64,000 nt of DNA from Patulibacter sp. SYSU D01012 (GCF_017916475.1 NZ_JAFMTB010000004.1:62001-126000), one strand, 5' to 3'; shown: positions 50,018 through 60,600, numbered from the stretch's first letter. Notes: generated from the sequence alone by a model not told the origin. Numbers and translations: made by a program.

Positions 50018-52051
50018 TCAGGACGCCGGCACCGCGAAGGCGTCGAAGTTCTGCGGCGTGACCGACGGCTTGTTGCCCGGCTGCGCCGGGTCGCCGCTGT
50101 AGCTCGTGTAGAGCCACTGGCGGAAGAACTCGGTCCAGCGGGCGGCGCGGCCCGGGTCGGTCGCCTTGACCAGGGCGATGAACTGCTCCGTCGTGACGTT
50201 CCCGTACATGTGGTCGGTGAGCCACGTGTGCATCATCGCGCGGAAGCGGGCCTCGCCCAGGATGTCGTGGATCGCGAGCATCGTCGTGGCGCCGCGCCGG
50301 TACATCGCGGCGCTGTTGAAGATGTCGGCGGCCTCGCGCGGAGCGGCCGGGGGCAGGTTCCAGAACGTCTTCGAGGTGGAGTTCGTGTAGTAGGTGGCCC
50401 AGCGGCTGGCGAGCGAGGTCCCGCCGTCCATCCGGTTCGCCTGCCACAGCCACGAGGAGAACTCGGTCATGCCCTCGTTGAGCCAGATGTCCTTCCACTG
50501 GCTCAGGGTGACGCCGTCGCCGAAGTACATGTGGCCGTTCTCGTGCGCGACCGTGCTGATGCCGACGCCGGGGGAGCTCGGGTCCGTCGTCGTCGCGTAG
50601 ATCGGGCGGCCCTGCGTCTCGAGCGAGTAGCCGACCGCCTGCAGCGGCACGACGCCGCCCGCCGAGGCGAACGGGTACTTCACGCCGTAGTAGTCGGCGT
50701 AGTAGTCGAGGATCGACGGGGTGGTGTTCAGCTTCGTCGTCAGCTGCGCCTTCGGCGACGACGTCGGGTCGCCGGCGACGAGCGGGTCGCTGCTGAAGTC
50801 GGAGTCGATCGCGGTGTAGAACGGGATCGGCGTGTTCAGGCTGCCCGCGGCGGGCTGCGTCATGACCGGCTGGGCGAGGTCCTTCGTGTTCAGGTCGTAG
50901 CGGCCGATGGCGAACGAGTACAGGTAGCTGGCGGTCGGGTCCGGGTCGTCCCAGACGTAGGTGGCGGTGTCCGCGCCCTGCTCCCGGCGGACGAACACGC
51001 CGGTGCCCAGGGCCTGGAAGTCCGCGGGGACGGTGATCCGGGTGCGGTACGTGGCCTTGTCGGTGGGGACGTCGTTGTTCGGGAACCAGCCCATCGAGCC
51101 GACCGGCTCGCTGACGACCACGGCGCCGCGGGCCGGGTCGGGCACGAAGCCCTCCTCGGACCCGTCGGGGTCGACGTACGCCTGCTGCACGCCCGCGTAC
51201 GTGACGGCGACCGTGAAGGCGGTGCCGTTGCGGATGCCGTGCGCCGGGACCACGACGAGCTTGGAGTGCTCCGCGTCCTGCGCGAACGAGGCCTGCACCC
51301 CGTCGACGGTGACGCGCGAGACGTCGTTGATCGCGGTCAGGTCGAGCGACAGCTCGGACAGGTCCTGCGTGGCCTTCGCGGTCATCGTCGACGTGCCGCG
51401 CAGGAACTTCGTCCCCACGGTGTACGTCAGGTCCAGGTCGTAGTGCTGGGCGTCGTAGCCGCCGTTGCCGATGGTCGGGAAGAGCGTGTCGTGCAGGGTC
51501 CGCGCGCCCGGCGTGTAGCGCGTGGTGTCGACCGGGGCGCCCGGGGCGGGCTTCGGCGCCGGCGCCGGCGTGACCGGGACGGCCTTCGGCACGACGACGG
51601 TGCGGCGCGCCGCCTTGCGGGTGACGGCCGTGCCGTGGGCCGGCCGGGCGCGCGCGACGAGGGTGAAGCTGCGGCGTGCCGCGTCCGACACCGTGCCGCG
51701 CAGGACGGCGCGCACGCGGAAGCTGCGCGTGCGCCCGGGCGCGACGTTCTTGACGGCCGCAGCCCCGACGGCGTAGACGACGCGCGGGTGCGCGCCGGTG
51801 CGCAGCTCGACGGCGAGCCGGACGCGGCCGGTGCCGCGGCCGCCCGTGTTGCGGACCTTGCCGGTGACCGTGAACGCGTCGCCCGGCGTGAGCTGCGCGG
51901 GCGGCGCGCTGACGGCGGTGATGCGCAGGCGGGCCGGGGCGGGACGCGCCGACGCCCCGGCGGCGGCTGGCACGGACGCCAGCAGCGCCGCCGCGCCGAC
52001 GCCGACGATCGCGGTGCGACGCCAGGGCCCGTGCGGGATGGAGGTGAGCAT
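50018..52051 (-). CDS. secreted M1-family metallopeptidase with CARDB-like domain
   Basis: This 677-residue protein has a signal peptide (basic start, AIVGVGAAALLASVPAAAGASA), a CARDB-like beta domain at about residues 35-140 (TPGDAFTVTGKVRNTGGRGTG), a Pro/Lys linker, then the M1 fold. The gluzincin zinc site is HENGH (about 503-507) with the third ligand in NEGMTEF. The exopeptidase GAMEN motif is replaced by GYSLET, which keeps the Glu. Aminopeptidase activity outside the cell is likely. GGAAGG lies nine bases before ATG. It is paralogous to the adjacent upstream gene. Confidence 0.9.
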   Translation of the reverse strand: MLTSIPHGPWRRTAIVGVGAAALLASVPAAAGASARPAPARLRITAVSAPPAQLTPGDAFTVTGKVRNTGGRGTGRVRLAVELRTGAHPRVVYAVGAAAVKNVAPGRTRSFRVRAVLRGTVSDAARRSFTLVARARPAHGTAVTRKAARRTVVVPKAVPVTPAPAPKPAPGAPVDTTRYTPGARTLHDTLFPTIGNGGYDAQHYDLDLTYTVGTKFLRGTSTMTAKATQDLSELSLDLTAINDVSRVTVDGVQASFAQDAEHSKLVVVPAHGIRNGTAFTVAVTYAGVQQAYVDPDGSEEGFVPDPARGAVVVSEPVGSMGWFPNNDVPTDKATYRTRITVPADFQALGTGVFVRREQGADTATYVWDDPDPTASYLYSFAIGRYDLNTKDLAQPVMTQPAAGSLNTPIPFYTAIDSDFSSDPLVAGDPTSSPKAQLTTKLNTTPSILDYYADYYGVKYPFASAGGVVPLQAVGYSLETQGRPIYATTTDPSSPGVGISTVAHENGHMYFGDGVTLSQWKDIWLNEGMTEFSSWLWQANRMDGGTSLASRWATYYTNSTSKTFWNLPPAAPREAADIFNSAAMYRRGATTMLAIHDILGEARFRAMMHTWLTDHMYGNVTTEQFIALVKATDPGRAARWTEFFRQWLYTSYSGDPAQPGNKPSVTPQNFDAFAVPAS

Positions 52052-52191
52052 GGAGAACCTTCCGTTCGCCGCGCCGTCGCCGGATGGTCCCGCGACGCTC
52101 GCGGTGCCCACGATCCAACTCCTGCCCCGAGGCCGCCTGTGTGACCGGCGGATCGCAACGGCCGCCGCTCGACCAGATGTTGAGGGCGCCC

Positions 52192-52216
52192 GGGGCGCGC
52201 GGCGTCGGCGCGCCCC
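52192..52216. terminator. hairpin after the second M1 peptidase gene
   Basis: A perfect 9-bp stem with a 7-base loop lies 14 bases beyond the stop of the minus-strand gene at 52231. Confidence 0.5.
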
Positions 52217-52230
52217 CGGACCGCCCGCGC

Positions 52231-54255
52231 TCAGGGCGTGGGCAGCGCGAACGTGTCGAAGTTGTCCTTCGACATCGACGGCTTGTTGCCGGGCTGCCGA
52301 GGATCGCCCGTGTAGCTCGTGTAGAGCCACTGCCGGAAGAACTCCGTCCAGCGGTCGGCGCGCGCCGGGTCGGTCTCCTTGACGAGCGCGATGAAGCGCT
52401 CCGTGGTGACGTTGCCGTACAGGTGCTCCGTCAGCCAGCGGTGCATCATCGCGCGGAAGACGTCCTCGCCCAGGATGTCGTGCACCTGGAGCATCGTCGT
52501 GGCGCCGCGGCTGTACATCGCGTTCGAGTTGAAGATGTCCGCGGCCGTCGGCGGGGCCGCCGGCGCGACGTTCCAGTACCGCGTCGACGTCGAGTTCGTG
52601 TAGTTCGCCGCGAAGCGGGCGGCCAGCGTGGTGCCCGCGTTGGCGTTCTGCGTCCAGAGCCAGGTCGAGAACTCCGTCATGCCCTCGTTGAGCCAGATGT
52701 CCTTCCACTGCGTGAGGGTGACGGCGTCGCCGAACCACATGTGGCCGTTCTCGTGCGCCACGGTGCTGATGCCCGCCCCGGCCGAGTCCGGGTTCGTCGT
52801 CGTCGCGTAGGTCGGCTTGCCCTGCGTCTCGAGCGAGTAGCCGACGGCCTGCAGCGGGAAGATGCCGCCGGCCGCGGTGAACGGGTAGCGCACCCCGTAG
52901 TAGTCCGCGTAGTAGTCGAGGATCGACGGGGTGCGGTCGAGCTTGCCCTGGATCGTCGTCTTCGACGCCGCCGAGAAGCCGCTGTCGATCGCGGTGTAGA
53001 AGGGCACCGGCGCGTTCAGGCCACCGGCGGCGGGGGCGGTCATGACCGGCTTCGTGACGTCCGCCGTGTTCAGGTCGAACGGCCCGATGGCCAGCGAGTA
53101 CAGGTAGCTGGAGGTGGGGTCCTCGTCGTCCCACGTCCACGTCGTCGTGTCGCCCGCGGGCTCGTGGGCGCGCAGGACGCCCGTGCCGAGGACGGTGAAC
53201 GCCGACGGCACGGCGATGCGCGTCGTGTACGTCGCCTTGTCGAACGGCACGTTGTTGTTCGGGAACCAGCCCATCGATCCGACGGGCTCGCTCACCACGA
53301 TGGCGCCGCGCTCGGGGTCGGGGACCCAGCCCTCCTCGGACCCGTCCGGGTCGACGAAGGGCCGCTGGATGCCGCTGTAGGTCACGGCGACGCGGAACGT
53401 GGCGTCCTTGCGGATGCCCGTTGGCGGCGTGACGACGAGCTTGTCCTGGTCGGCGTCCTGGGCGAACGACGCGTCGCGGCCGTCGACCGTCACCCGCGCG
53501 ACCTCGTTCCACTCCGTCAGGTCGAGCGAGAACTCCGACAGGTCCTGGGTGGCCGTCGCCGTCATCGTGCTCGTGCCGCGCAGGTACTTCGCGCCGACCT
53601 CGTACTTCAGGTCCAGGTCGTAGTGCTGCGCGTCGTAGCCGCCGTTGCCGATCGTCGGGAACAGCGCGTCGCCGAGGGTGCGGGCGCCGGGACGGAACGT
53701 GTCGGGCGGGAGAGCGTCGTTGCCGAGCGGCAGCGGCGCGGCCGGCGGCGCGGCCGGCGCGGGAGCGGCCGGCGCCCCGGGGCGTGGCGCGGGCGTCACG
53801 ACGGCGCGGCGGCCGGCCTTGCGGCACGCCAGGCGGCCGGCGGTGCGCGACGTGGCGGCGCACGCCTCGAGGACGAAGCTGCGGCGCTGGGCGTCGGAGA
53901 GCGTCCGGTTCAGGCGCGCCTTCACGCGGAAGCTGCGCGTGCGTCCGGCGCCGACCTTCGCGATCGTCGTGCCGCCGACGGCGTAGGTCACCCGCGGGTG
54001 CGCGCCGGCGCGCAGCTGCAGCGCCACGAGCGCCCGCGAGGCGCGCCCGCCGGAGTTGCGGACCTTGCCCGTGATCGTGAACGCGTCGCCGGGCTGCAGG
54101 CTCGCCGGCGGAGCGCTGAGGGACGTGATCGTCAGACGAGCGGGCTTCGCCTTCGGGGCGGCGGCGGCGCCGGCCGGGACCGCGGCGAGGACGGCGGCGG
54201 CGCCGGCGCCCGTGACCAGGGCACGGCGTGAGCGCCGTGGGTGGTTCGACTGCAT
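52231..54255 (-). CDS. secreted M1-family metallopeptidase, tandem paralogue
   Basis: This 674-residue protein repeats the architecture of its neighbour: signal peptide (ALVTGAGAAAVLAAVPAGAAAA), CARDB-like domain (QPGDAFTITGKVRNSGGRASR), Ala/Pro linker, and an M1 domain with HENGH (about 501-505), NEGMTEF and GYSLET. A Cys pair (EACAATSRTAGRLACR) in the N-terminal domain is absent from the paralogue. Both genes use the same GGAAGG ribosome site and lie head to tail, showing tandem duplication followed by divergence of linkers. Each has its own hairpin, so separate transcription is possible. Confidence 0.9.
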   Translation of the reverse strand: MQSNHPRRSRRALVTGAGAAAVLAAVPAGAAAAPKAKPARLTITSLSAPPASLQPGDAFTITGKVRNSGGRASRALVALQLRAGAHPRVTYAVGGTTIAKVGAGRTRSFRVKARLNRTLSDAQRRSFVLEACAATSRTAGRLACRKAGRRAVVTPAPRPGAPAAPAPAAPPAAPLPLGNDALPPDTFRPGARTLGDALFPTIGNGGYDAQHYDLDLKYEVGAKYLRGTSTMTATATQDLSEFSLDLTEWNEVARVTVDGRDASFAQDADQDKLVVTPPTGIRKDATFRVAVTYSGIQRPFVDPDGSEEGWVPDPERGAIVVSEPVGSMGWFPNNNVPFDKATYTTRIAVPSAFTVLGTGVLRAHEPAGDTTTWTWDDEDPTSSYLYSLAIGPFDLNTADVTKPVMTAPAAGGLNAPVPFYTAIDSGFSAASKTTIQGKLDRTPSILDYYADYYGVRYPFTAAGGIFPLQAVGYSLETQGKPTYATTTNPDSAGAGISTVAHENGHMWFGDAVTLTQWKDIWLNEGMTEFSTWLWTQNANAGTTLAARFAANYTNSTSTRYWNVAPAAPPTAADIFNSNAMYSRGATTMLQVHDILGEDVFRAMMHRWLTEHLYGNVTTERFIALVKETDPARADRWTEFFRQWLYTSYTGDPRQPGNKPSMSKDNFDTFALPTP

Positions 54256-54503
54256 GGAGACCTTCCGATTGGTGGGTCGCGTCGCCCGCCGGACCACCCG
54301 GCGCGCCGCTGCGACCCCGGCATCTTCCCGGGCCCGTGGGCGTCCTGGGTGCGCCGACGGGCGCAAGCGCGTCGAGGAGGATGCGCCAGCCGTCGAGCGC
54401 CGCCCGCACGGCGGTCCGGGGACGCGACGGCGCGGACGCCGCACGCGGCCGCGGCGGGACCGCCCACGGACGCCGGGCGGACGGGGCGGCGGCGGGTGGT
54501 GGG

Positions 54504-54509
54504 TAGCCT
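54504..54509 (+). promoter_or_regulatory. -10 element of the glyoxalase I gene
   Basis: TAGCCT ends 8 bases before the ATG at 54518. Confidence 0.5.
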
Positions 54510-54517
54510 CCCCTCCC

Positions 54518-54895
54518 ATGTCTCGCCTCCTGCACACGTGCTACCGCATCGGCGACATCGACCGGTCCGTCGCGTTCTACGGCGCCCTCGGCTTCGAGGA
54601 GCTGCGCCGCGTGCCGATCCGCGAGGAGGCGATCAACGTGTTCCTGGGCCTCCCCGGCGACGGGCCCCGCCTGGAGCTGACGCACAACTTCGGCGTCGAC
54701 TCCTACGACCTGGGCACGGGCTACAACCACATCGCGATCTCGGTGCCCGACATCCACGCCGCGCTCGAGCGGCTGGCGGCGCAGGGCATCACGCCCGAGA
54801 AGCCGCCGTACCGGGTGCGCGAGGGCGGCTCGCTGCTCTGCTTCGTCCGCGACCCGGACGGCTACCGCATCGAGCTCATCGAGTCCGACGACTGA
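54518..54895 (+). CDS. lactoylglutathione lyase (glyoxalase I)-like
   Basis: This 125-residue VOC protein carries the four metal positions of glyoxalase I: His in LLHTCYRIGD, Glu in RLELTHNFG, His in GYNHIAISV and Glu in RIELIESDD. YDLGTGYNHIAI and FVRDPDGYRIELIE are diagnostic. It should isomerise the methylglyoxal-thiol adduct; the native thiol in an actinomycete is likely mycothiol or similar. Its TGA overlaps the ATG of the Ppx/GppA gene by one base. Confidence 0.92.
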   Translation: MSRLLHTCYRIGDIDRSVAFYGALGFEELRRVPIREEAINVFLGLPGDGPRLELTHNFGVDSYDLGTGYNHIAISVPDIHAALERLAAQGITPEKPPYRVREGGSLLCFVRDPDGYRIELIESDD

Positions 54896-56484
54896 TGTCG
54901 GTCCCGCCCCGCGACCTCGGCACCCGCCGGGCCGTCGTCGACCTCGGGTCGAACACGTTCCGGATGGTCGTCTTCGCGGTCGACCCGTCGCGGGAGCGGC
55001 CGGGCCTGCCGGGCGGCGCATGGCGGCAGACGGCCGAGCTGTACGAGCCCGTCCGCATCGGCGCCGAGCTGGGGCCCGCCGGCGAGCTGCAGCCGCGCGC
55101 GCTCGAGCGGGCGTTCACGGCGATCGAGCTGTTCGACCACTTCTGCCGCGCGCACGACCTGCCGACGGAGCGGATCGACGCCGTCGCGACGAGCGCGATC
55201 CGCGAGGCGCCCAACCAGGACGTCTTCCTGGACGAGGCGCGGCGCCGCACCCGCCTGGGGCCGCGCGTGCTGCCGCGCGAGGAGGAGGCGCACTACGGGC
55301 ACCTGGCGGCCGTGAACTCGTCGACGCTCGCCGACGGCGGCGTCCTGGACATCGGCGGCGGCTCGCTCCAGCTCGTGCGCACGCGCGACCGCCGCGCGCG
55401 CGACGCCCGCTCGTGGACGCTCGGCGCCGTCCGCACCACCGAGGCGTTCCTGCCCGGCGACGCCCCCGCGACGAAGGCGCAGATCAAGGCGCTGCGCAAG
55501 CACGTCGAGGGCGAGCTGGCCGACGCGCCGTGGGTCGCGGAGCTGGGCGACCGCCTCGTCGGCGTCGGCGGCGCGGTGCGCAACCTCGCCACCGCGATCC
55601 AGCACCGCCACGGCAGCACCGACCTGGGCGTGCAGGGCGTGCGGATCCGCCGCTCGGCGCTCGAGGAGCTGATCGACGACCTCGCCGCGATGACCCCGAG
55701 GGAGCGCGGCGGCGTCGACGGCATCAAGCCCTCGCGCGGCGACGTCATCCTGGGCGCCGCGGTGACGATCGACTCCGTGCTGCGCGCGACCGGCCTGCAC
55801 CAGATCGAGGCCACCGAGTTCGGGCTGCGCGAGGGCGTGTTCCTCGAACGGCAGCTCGCCGGCGTGGCGGCCGACACCGGGCTGGCCGCCTACCCGGACG
55901 TGCGCGACGGCGCGGTCCGCAACCTGGCCGCCCGCTACGACGACGATCCCGCGCACACCGCGCACGTCGAGCTGCTGGCGCTGGCGCTCTTCGACGGGCT
56001 GGCCGCCGTCGGCGTGCACGGCGGGGACCCGGTCGAGCGGCAGCTCGTCTCCGCCGCCGCGGCGCTGCACGACATCGGGATGGCCGTCGGCTACGACGAC
56101 CACCACAAGCACGGCCGCTACCTCGTCGTCACGAACGGCCTGCCGGGGTTCTCGCCCGGCGAGGCCGCGCTCGTCGGCCAGGCGATCCGCTACCACCGCA
56201 AGGGCACCCCGACCATGGGCCCGTTCCGCGCGCTCGCCGGCCCGCACGACGAGGAGCGCCTGCTGCGCGTGGCGGCCGTCCTGCGGCTGGCCGAGGGCAT
56301 GGACCGCGGACACGACGGCGCGGTGCGCGCGGTCGAGGTGCGCCGCGACGGCGACCGCGTGAGCGTCCACATGACGTGCGGGGCCGACGGCGCGCCGGTG
56401 GCCCGGTGGGCCGCCGAGGGGCAGGCGGGACTCGTGCGCCGCGCGTTCGGCGTCGAGCTGACCGTCACCGAGACCGCGAGCTGA
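54895..56484 (+). CDS. Ppx/GppA phosphatase with HD domain
   Basis: This 529-residue protein is of the exopolyphosphatase/guanosine-pentaphosphatase family. The ASKHA domains show VVDLGSNTFRMVVF, VATSAIREAPNQ, VLDIGGGSLQLV and LVGVGGAVRNLA at the expected spacing. The C-terminal third is a HD-type domain with ALHDIGMAVGYDDHHKHGRYL (about 392-412) and AIRYHRKG. It should degrade polyphosphate and/or pppGpp in the stringent response. It is translationally linked to glyoxalase I by TGATG. Confidence 0.92.
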   Translation: MSVPPRDLGTRRAVVDLGSNTFRMVVFAVDPSRERPGLPGGAWRQTAELYEPVRIGAELGPAGELQPRALERAFTAIELFDHFCRAHDLPTERIDAVATSAIREAPNQDVFLDEARRRTRLGPRVLPREEEAHYGHLAAVNSSTLADGGVLDIGGGSLQLVRTRDRRARDARSWTLGAVRTTEAFLPGDAPATKAQIKALRKHVEGELADAPWVAELGDRLVGVGGAVRNLATAIQHRHGSTDLGVQGVRIRRSALEELIDDLAAMTPRERGGVDGIKPSRGDVILGAAVTIDSVLRATGLHQIEATEFGLREGVFLERQLAGVAADTGLAAYPDVRDGAVRNLAARYDDDPAHTAHVELLALALFDGLAAVGVHGGDPVERQLVSAAAALHDIGMAVGYDDHHKHGRYLVVTNGLPGFSPGEAALVGQAIRYHRKGTPTMGPFRALAGPHDEERLLRVAAVLRLAEGMDRGHDGAVRAVEVRRDGDRVSVHMTCGADGAPVARWAAEGQAGLVRRAFGVELTVTETAS

Positions 56485-56492
56485 GCGGCCCG

Positions 56493-56498
56493 TAGAAT
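56493..56498 (+). promoter_or_regulatory. -10 element of the NUDIX gene
   Basis: TAGAAT ends 7 bases before the ATG at 56506. Confidence 0.5.
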
Positions 56499-56505
56499 CG
56501 GGGCG

Positions 56506-57162
56506 ATGCCGCCGACCCCGCAGCTCCTCGCCCGCGGCCCCTGGGCGCCCGACGAGGTGCTGTTCACGTGGTCGGAGGAGCCCTTCGAGGCGGCGTCGGC
56601 CGCGACGGAGGCCGCGGACGCCGCGATCGACGCCCTGCGCGCCCGCGACTCGCCCAGCCACGACGGCGTCGCGACCCGCCTGGTCGCGCACCGCACGGAC
56701 GAGGCGGGGCGCCTGCACCTGACGCTGCAGCCCGTCCGCTGGGCGCTGCGGCTGCTGCCCGAGGGCGCCGCCCGCTCCATGACCGGGCAGTGCGTCGTGC
56801 GCGACCAGGAGGGCCGCTGGCTCGCCGGGCGGCGTGCGTCGTGGGTCGCCACCTGGGCGGGCCGCTGGACCCTGGGCGCCGGCGGGGCGGTCGACCCGGG
56901 CGAGTCGCCGATGCGGACGCTGGAGCGCGAGCTGCAGGAGGAGTGGAGCGTGGCCCCGGCGCGGCTGCGCGGCGACCTGCTGCTGCTCCTGCCGAACGAC
57001 ATGGTCATGTTCGTCGGGGTCGCCTGGCTGCCGGCGGGCGCCGAGGTGACCCCCGACCACGAGCACGACGCGTACGAGTGGTGGCCGGCGTCGATCGACG
57101 CGTGGCCCGACCACGCCGACGAGGGCCTGCGGCGGATGGCGCGCGAGGTCGAGGCCCGGTGA
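56506..57162 (+). CDS. NUDIX hydrolase
   Basis: This 218-residue protein has a NUDIX box GAGGAVDPGESPMRTLERELQEEW, close to the GX5EX7REUXEEXGU consensus, at about residues 125-148. A 90-residue N-terminal region of unknown fold precedes it, with LHLTLQPVRWALRLLP. The C-terminal HEHDAYEWWPASIDAWP fits isopentenyl- or nucleotide-type NUDIX proteins. Substrate unknown. The stop overlaps the GTG of the next gene (GTGA). Confidence 0.88.
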   Translation: MPPTPQLLARGPWAPDEVLFTWSEEPFEAASAATEAADAAIDALRARDSPSHDGVATRLVAHRTDEAGRLHLTLQPVRWALRLLPEGAARSMTGQCVVRDQEGRWLAGRRASWVATWAGRWTLGAGGAVDPGESPMRTLERELQEEWSVAPARLRGDLLLLLPNDMVMFVGVAWLPAGAEVTPDHEHDAYEWWPASIDAWPDHADEGLRRMAREVEAR

Positions 57163-57503
57163 GCACGCTCGGCCGGATCCCCGAGCGCCGCGGCGACGGC
57201 CGCTTCGTGCCGTCGTTCGGCCTGATGAAGTGGCTGTCGTTCACCCACTCGGCCATCTACCTGGGGCTCCTGTACTGCTGGATCAGCGGCAGCGCCCCGG
57301 GGCTGAAGACGGCCCTGGGCTGGGGCCACGGCTGGGGCTGGATCGTCATGTGCGTCCTGACGATCGCCGCGCTGCGCGGCCGCGTCATCCCGCTCTGGCT
57401 CGCCGCCTGCGTCGCCGTCGTCGGCGCCGTCGGGCCGTTCGTCGGCTCGGCCGGCTTCCTCGTCGAGCAGCGCCGCCGTCGGCGCGCCGGCACGCCCGTC
57501 TGA
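57159..57503 (+). CDS. DUF3817-like small membrane protein
   Basis: This 114-residue protein has three predicted helices (SFTHSAIYLGLLYCWI, GWGWIVMCVLTIAAL, IPLWLAACVAVVGAVGPFVGSAGFLV) and the GWGHGWGW segment that recalls the HG motif of DUF3817. Function unknown. It is translationally coupled to the NUDIX gene. The C-terminus is Arg-rich and cytoplasmic. Confidence 0.75.
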   Translation: MSTLGRIPERRGDGRFVPSFGLMKWLSFTHSAIYLGLLYCWISGSAPGLKTALGWGHGWGWIVMCVLTIAALRGRVIPLWLAACVAVVGAVGPFVGSAGFLVEQRRRRRAGTPV

Positions 57504-57648
57504 CCGCGTCGGCCGCGGGCCGCCCGACCTGAGCGCCGGGGACGGGTGTCGGAGGCTCCGTGCGCCCCGTCACGGACGCCCGGACGACCCGTGCGGAAGG
57601 GCCGCGGACGCCCGCCTGCAGGCGGAGTGCCGGCACCCGAGGGGATGC

Positions 57649-57654
57649 TAGGTT
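57649..57654 (+). promoter_or_regulatory. -10 element of the oxoglutarate dehydrogenase gene
   Basis: TAGGTT ends 9 bases before the ATG at 57664; the leader would be about 2-3 bases. Confidence 0.5.
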
Positions 57655-57663
57655 CGTAGTCTC

Positions 57664-60600
57664 ATGGCAACAGGCACCACGGTCCAGGTCCTCCTCCCGC
57701 AGATGGGCGAATCGGTCGCGGAGGGGACGGTGCTCGAATGGCTGAAGCAGCCCGGTGACGCGGTCACCGAGGGCGAGGACCTCGTCGTCATCTCGACGGA
57801 CAAGGTCGACGCGGAGATCCCCGCGCCGGCGTCCGGCGTGCTCGTCGCCGTGCACGCCCAGGAGGGCGAGACGGTGCAGTCCGGCTCGCTCGTCGGCGAG
57901 ATCGACCCGAACGGCGGCGGCGACGCCGCGTCGGCCCCCGCCCCGTCGGACGCCGGGACCGCGGCGCCCGCGGAGGCCCCGGCCGGCGGCGGCGAGCTCG
58001 TCGACGTGATCACCCCGTCCGCCGGCGACTCCGTCACCGAGGCGACGCTGCTCGAGTGGCTCGTCGAGGAGGGCGCGCAGGTCAGCGAGGGCGAGGACCT
58101 GCTCGTCGTGTCGACCGACAAGGTCGACATGGAGCTGCCCTCCCCCGTCTCGGGCGTGCTCGAGAAGAAGCTCTTCGGCGACGGCGACACGATCCACCCG
58201 CAGGAGGTCATCGGCCACGTGCGCGCCGGCGCCGCCGCGGGGGCCGCCGCCCCGGCGCCCGCCGCCGACGCCCCGGCCGCCGCCAGCAACGGCGCCGCGC
58301 CGTCGGGCGGCGCGGCCGTCCCCGCCGACGTGCACGCCACCCCCGTGGCCGCCCGCGCGGCCGGGGTCGAGGGCGTCGACCTGTCCGGCGTCCGCGGCAC
58401 GGGCCCGAACGGCCGCATCACGAAGGACGACGTCCTGACCGCCAAGGCGAACGGCGGCCGCTCGGCCGCCGCGGTCACGCGCACCCCGCTGCGCGGCGGC
58501 GCCGCCGCCCTCGCGCGCGGGATGGAGGAGTCGCTGACGACCCCGACGGCGACGTCCTTCCGCACGATCACGATCACGACGCTCGACGGCCGCCGCAAGC
58601 AGCTGAAGGCCGCCGGGGAGAAGGTCTCCTTCACCCACCTGATCGGCTACGCCATCGCCCGCGCCGCGACGGAGCAGATGCCCGTCATGGCGTACACGTA
58701 CGAGGTCGACGGCGACCAGCCGACCCTCGTCGACCACGGCCAGGTCAACCTGGGCATCGCCGTCGACGTCGAGCGGCGCGGCAAGCGCACCCTGATGGTC
58801 CCGGTGATCAAGGACGCGGGCCGCCTGAGCTTCCGCGGCTTCCTCGACGCCTTCAACGACCTGATCGCCCGCGCGCGCGACAACAAGCTCACCCCCGAGG
58901 ACCTGCAGGGCGCCAACGTCCAGCTGACGAACCCGGGCGGCATCGGCACGATCTCGTCCGTCCCGCGCCTGATGAGCGGCAACGGCACGATCGTCGCCAC
59001 CGGCTCGATCGCCTACCCCGTCGGCCTCGGCGAGGTCGGCGAGCTCATCGGCGCCGAGAAGGTCATGACGATGACCTCCACCTACGACCACCGCATCATC
59101 CAGGGCGCCCAGTCCGGGCAGTTCCTGAAGGTCGTCGAGGAGTACCTGCAGGGCGAGCACGAGTTCTACGAGCAGGCCTTCGCCGACCTCGGCGCCGCCC
59201 TCGGCCCGGCGATCCAGAAGCCGCAGCCGAAGCTGGAGGGCCTGGTCCCGGCCGGGGCGGGCACCGGCGCCACGCAGGCGGCCCAGGGCGGCGCGCCGTC
59301 GCTCGAGCTGCTGCAGGGCGTGCAGGCCGCGACGTCGGTCATCCGCGCCGTCCGCGCCCACGGCCACCTGCTCGCGCACCTCGACCCGCTCGAGGCGCCG
59401 CGCCGCCAGAGTCCCGAGGAGATCGCCCGCCAGGCCGGCATCGACCCGAGCGGCCTCGGGCTGAACGAGGACCTCCTCCACCAGATCCCCGCGTCGATCC
59501 TGCGCACGCACGTCGAGGGCGAGACGCTCGCCGACGTGCTCCCGAAGCTCCGCGACACGTACTGCGGCACGGTCGCGTACGAGGTCGAGCACATCTCCGA
59601 CACGCAGCAGCGCGTCTGGCTGCGCGAGAAGATCGAGTCCGGCGAGTACCGCCAGCCGCTCTCGCCCGAGAGCAAGAAGAGCCTGCTGTCGCGCCTGATC
59701 CAGGTCGACACCTTCGAGCGCTTCATGCAGAAGGCGTACCTGGGCCAGAAGCGCTTCTCGATCGAGGGCCTGGACATCACGGTCCCCGTCATCGACGAGC
59801 TGATCCAGCTCGCGGGCGCCCGCGCCGGCGCGCAGGAGGTCATCATCGGCATGGCCCACCGCGGCCGGCTGAACGTCCTGGCGCACAACCTGGGCCGCCC
59901 GTACGACGCGCTCTTCACCGAGTTCGAGGGCTCGTCCGCGATCGCCGCCGCCAAGACGGTGACGCAGGACCTGCAGGGCGGCACCGGCGACGTGAAGTAC
60001 CACCACGGCGCCTCCGGCCGCTACGAGCTGCCGGACGGCCGGTCGATCGGCGTCGTCCTCGAGAGCAACCCCTCGCACCTGGAGTTCGTCAACCCGGTCG
60101 TCCTCGGCGCCGCCCGCGCCGTGCAGACCGACCGCGGCCAGGCGCACGGCCCGCGCGACGAGGACATCGCGCTGCCGATCATCGTCCACGGCGACGCGGC
60201 CTTCCCGGGCCAGGGCGTCGTCGCGGAGTCGCTGAACCTGCAGGCGCTCGACGGCTACCGCGTCGGCGGGTCGGTGCACCTGATCTGCAACAACCAGGTC
60301 GGCTTCACCACGGATCCGACGGACTCGCGCTCGACGCGCTGGTCCTCGGACCTGGCGAAGGGCTTCGACGTGCCGATCATCCACGTCAACGCCGACGACG
60401 TGGAGGCCTGCATCGGCGCGACGCGCCTGGCGTTCGCCTTCCGCCAGGAGTTCGGCCACGACGTCCTCATCGACCTGATCGGCTACCGCCGCTACGGCCA
60501 CAACGAGTCCGACGAGCCGGCCTACACGCAGCCGCTCATGGCGGAGACGATCAAGCAGCACCCGCGCGTCTCCGAGCTGTACGCGGAGCGCCTCGTCGCC

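Noticed and set aside
50018-55021. A continuous 1667-codon minus-strand frame spanning the first M1 peptidase and beyond
   Set aside because: Only the part downstream of 52051 has signal peptide and M1 motifs. The upstream part is antisense or out of frame to the paralogous peptidase, glyoxalase and Ppx genes.
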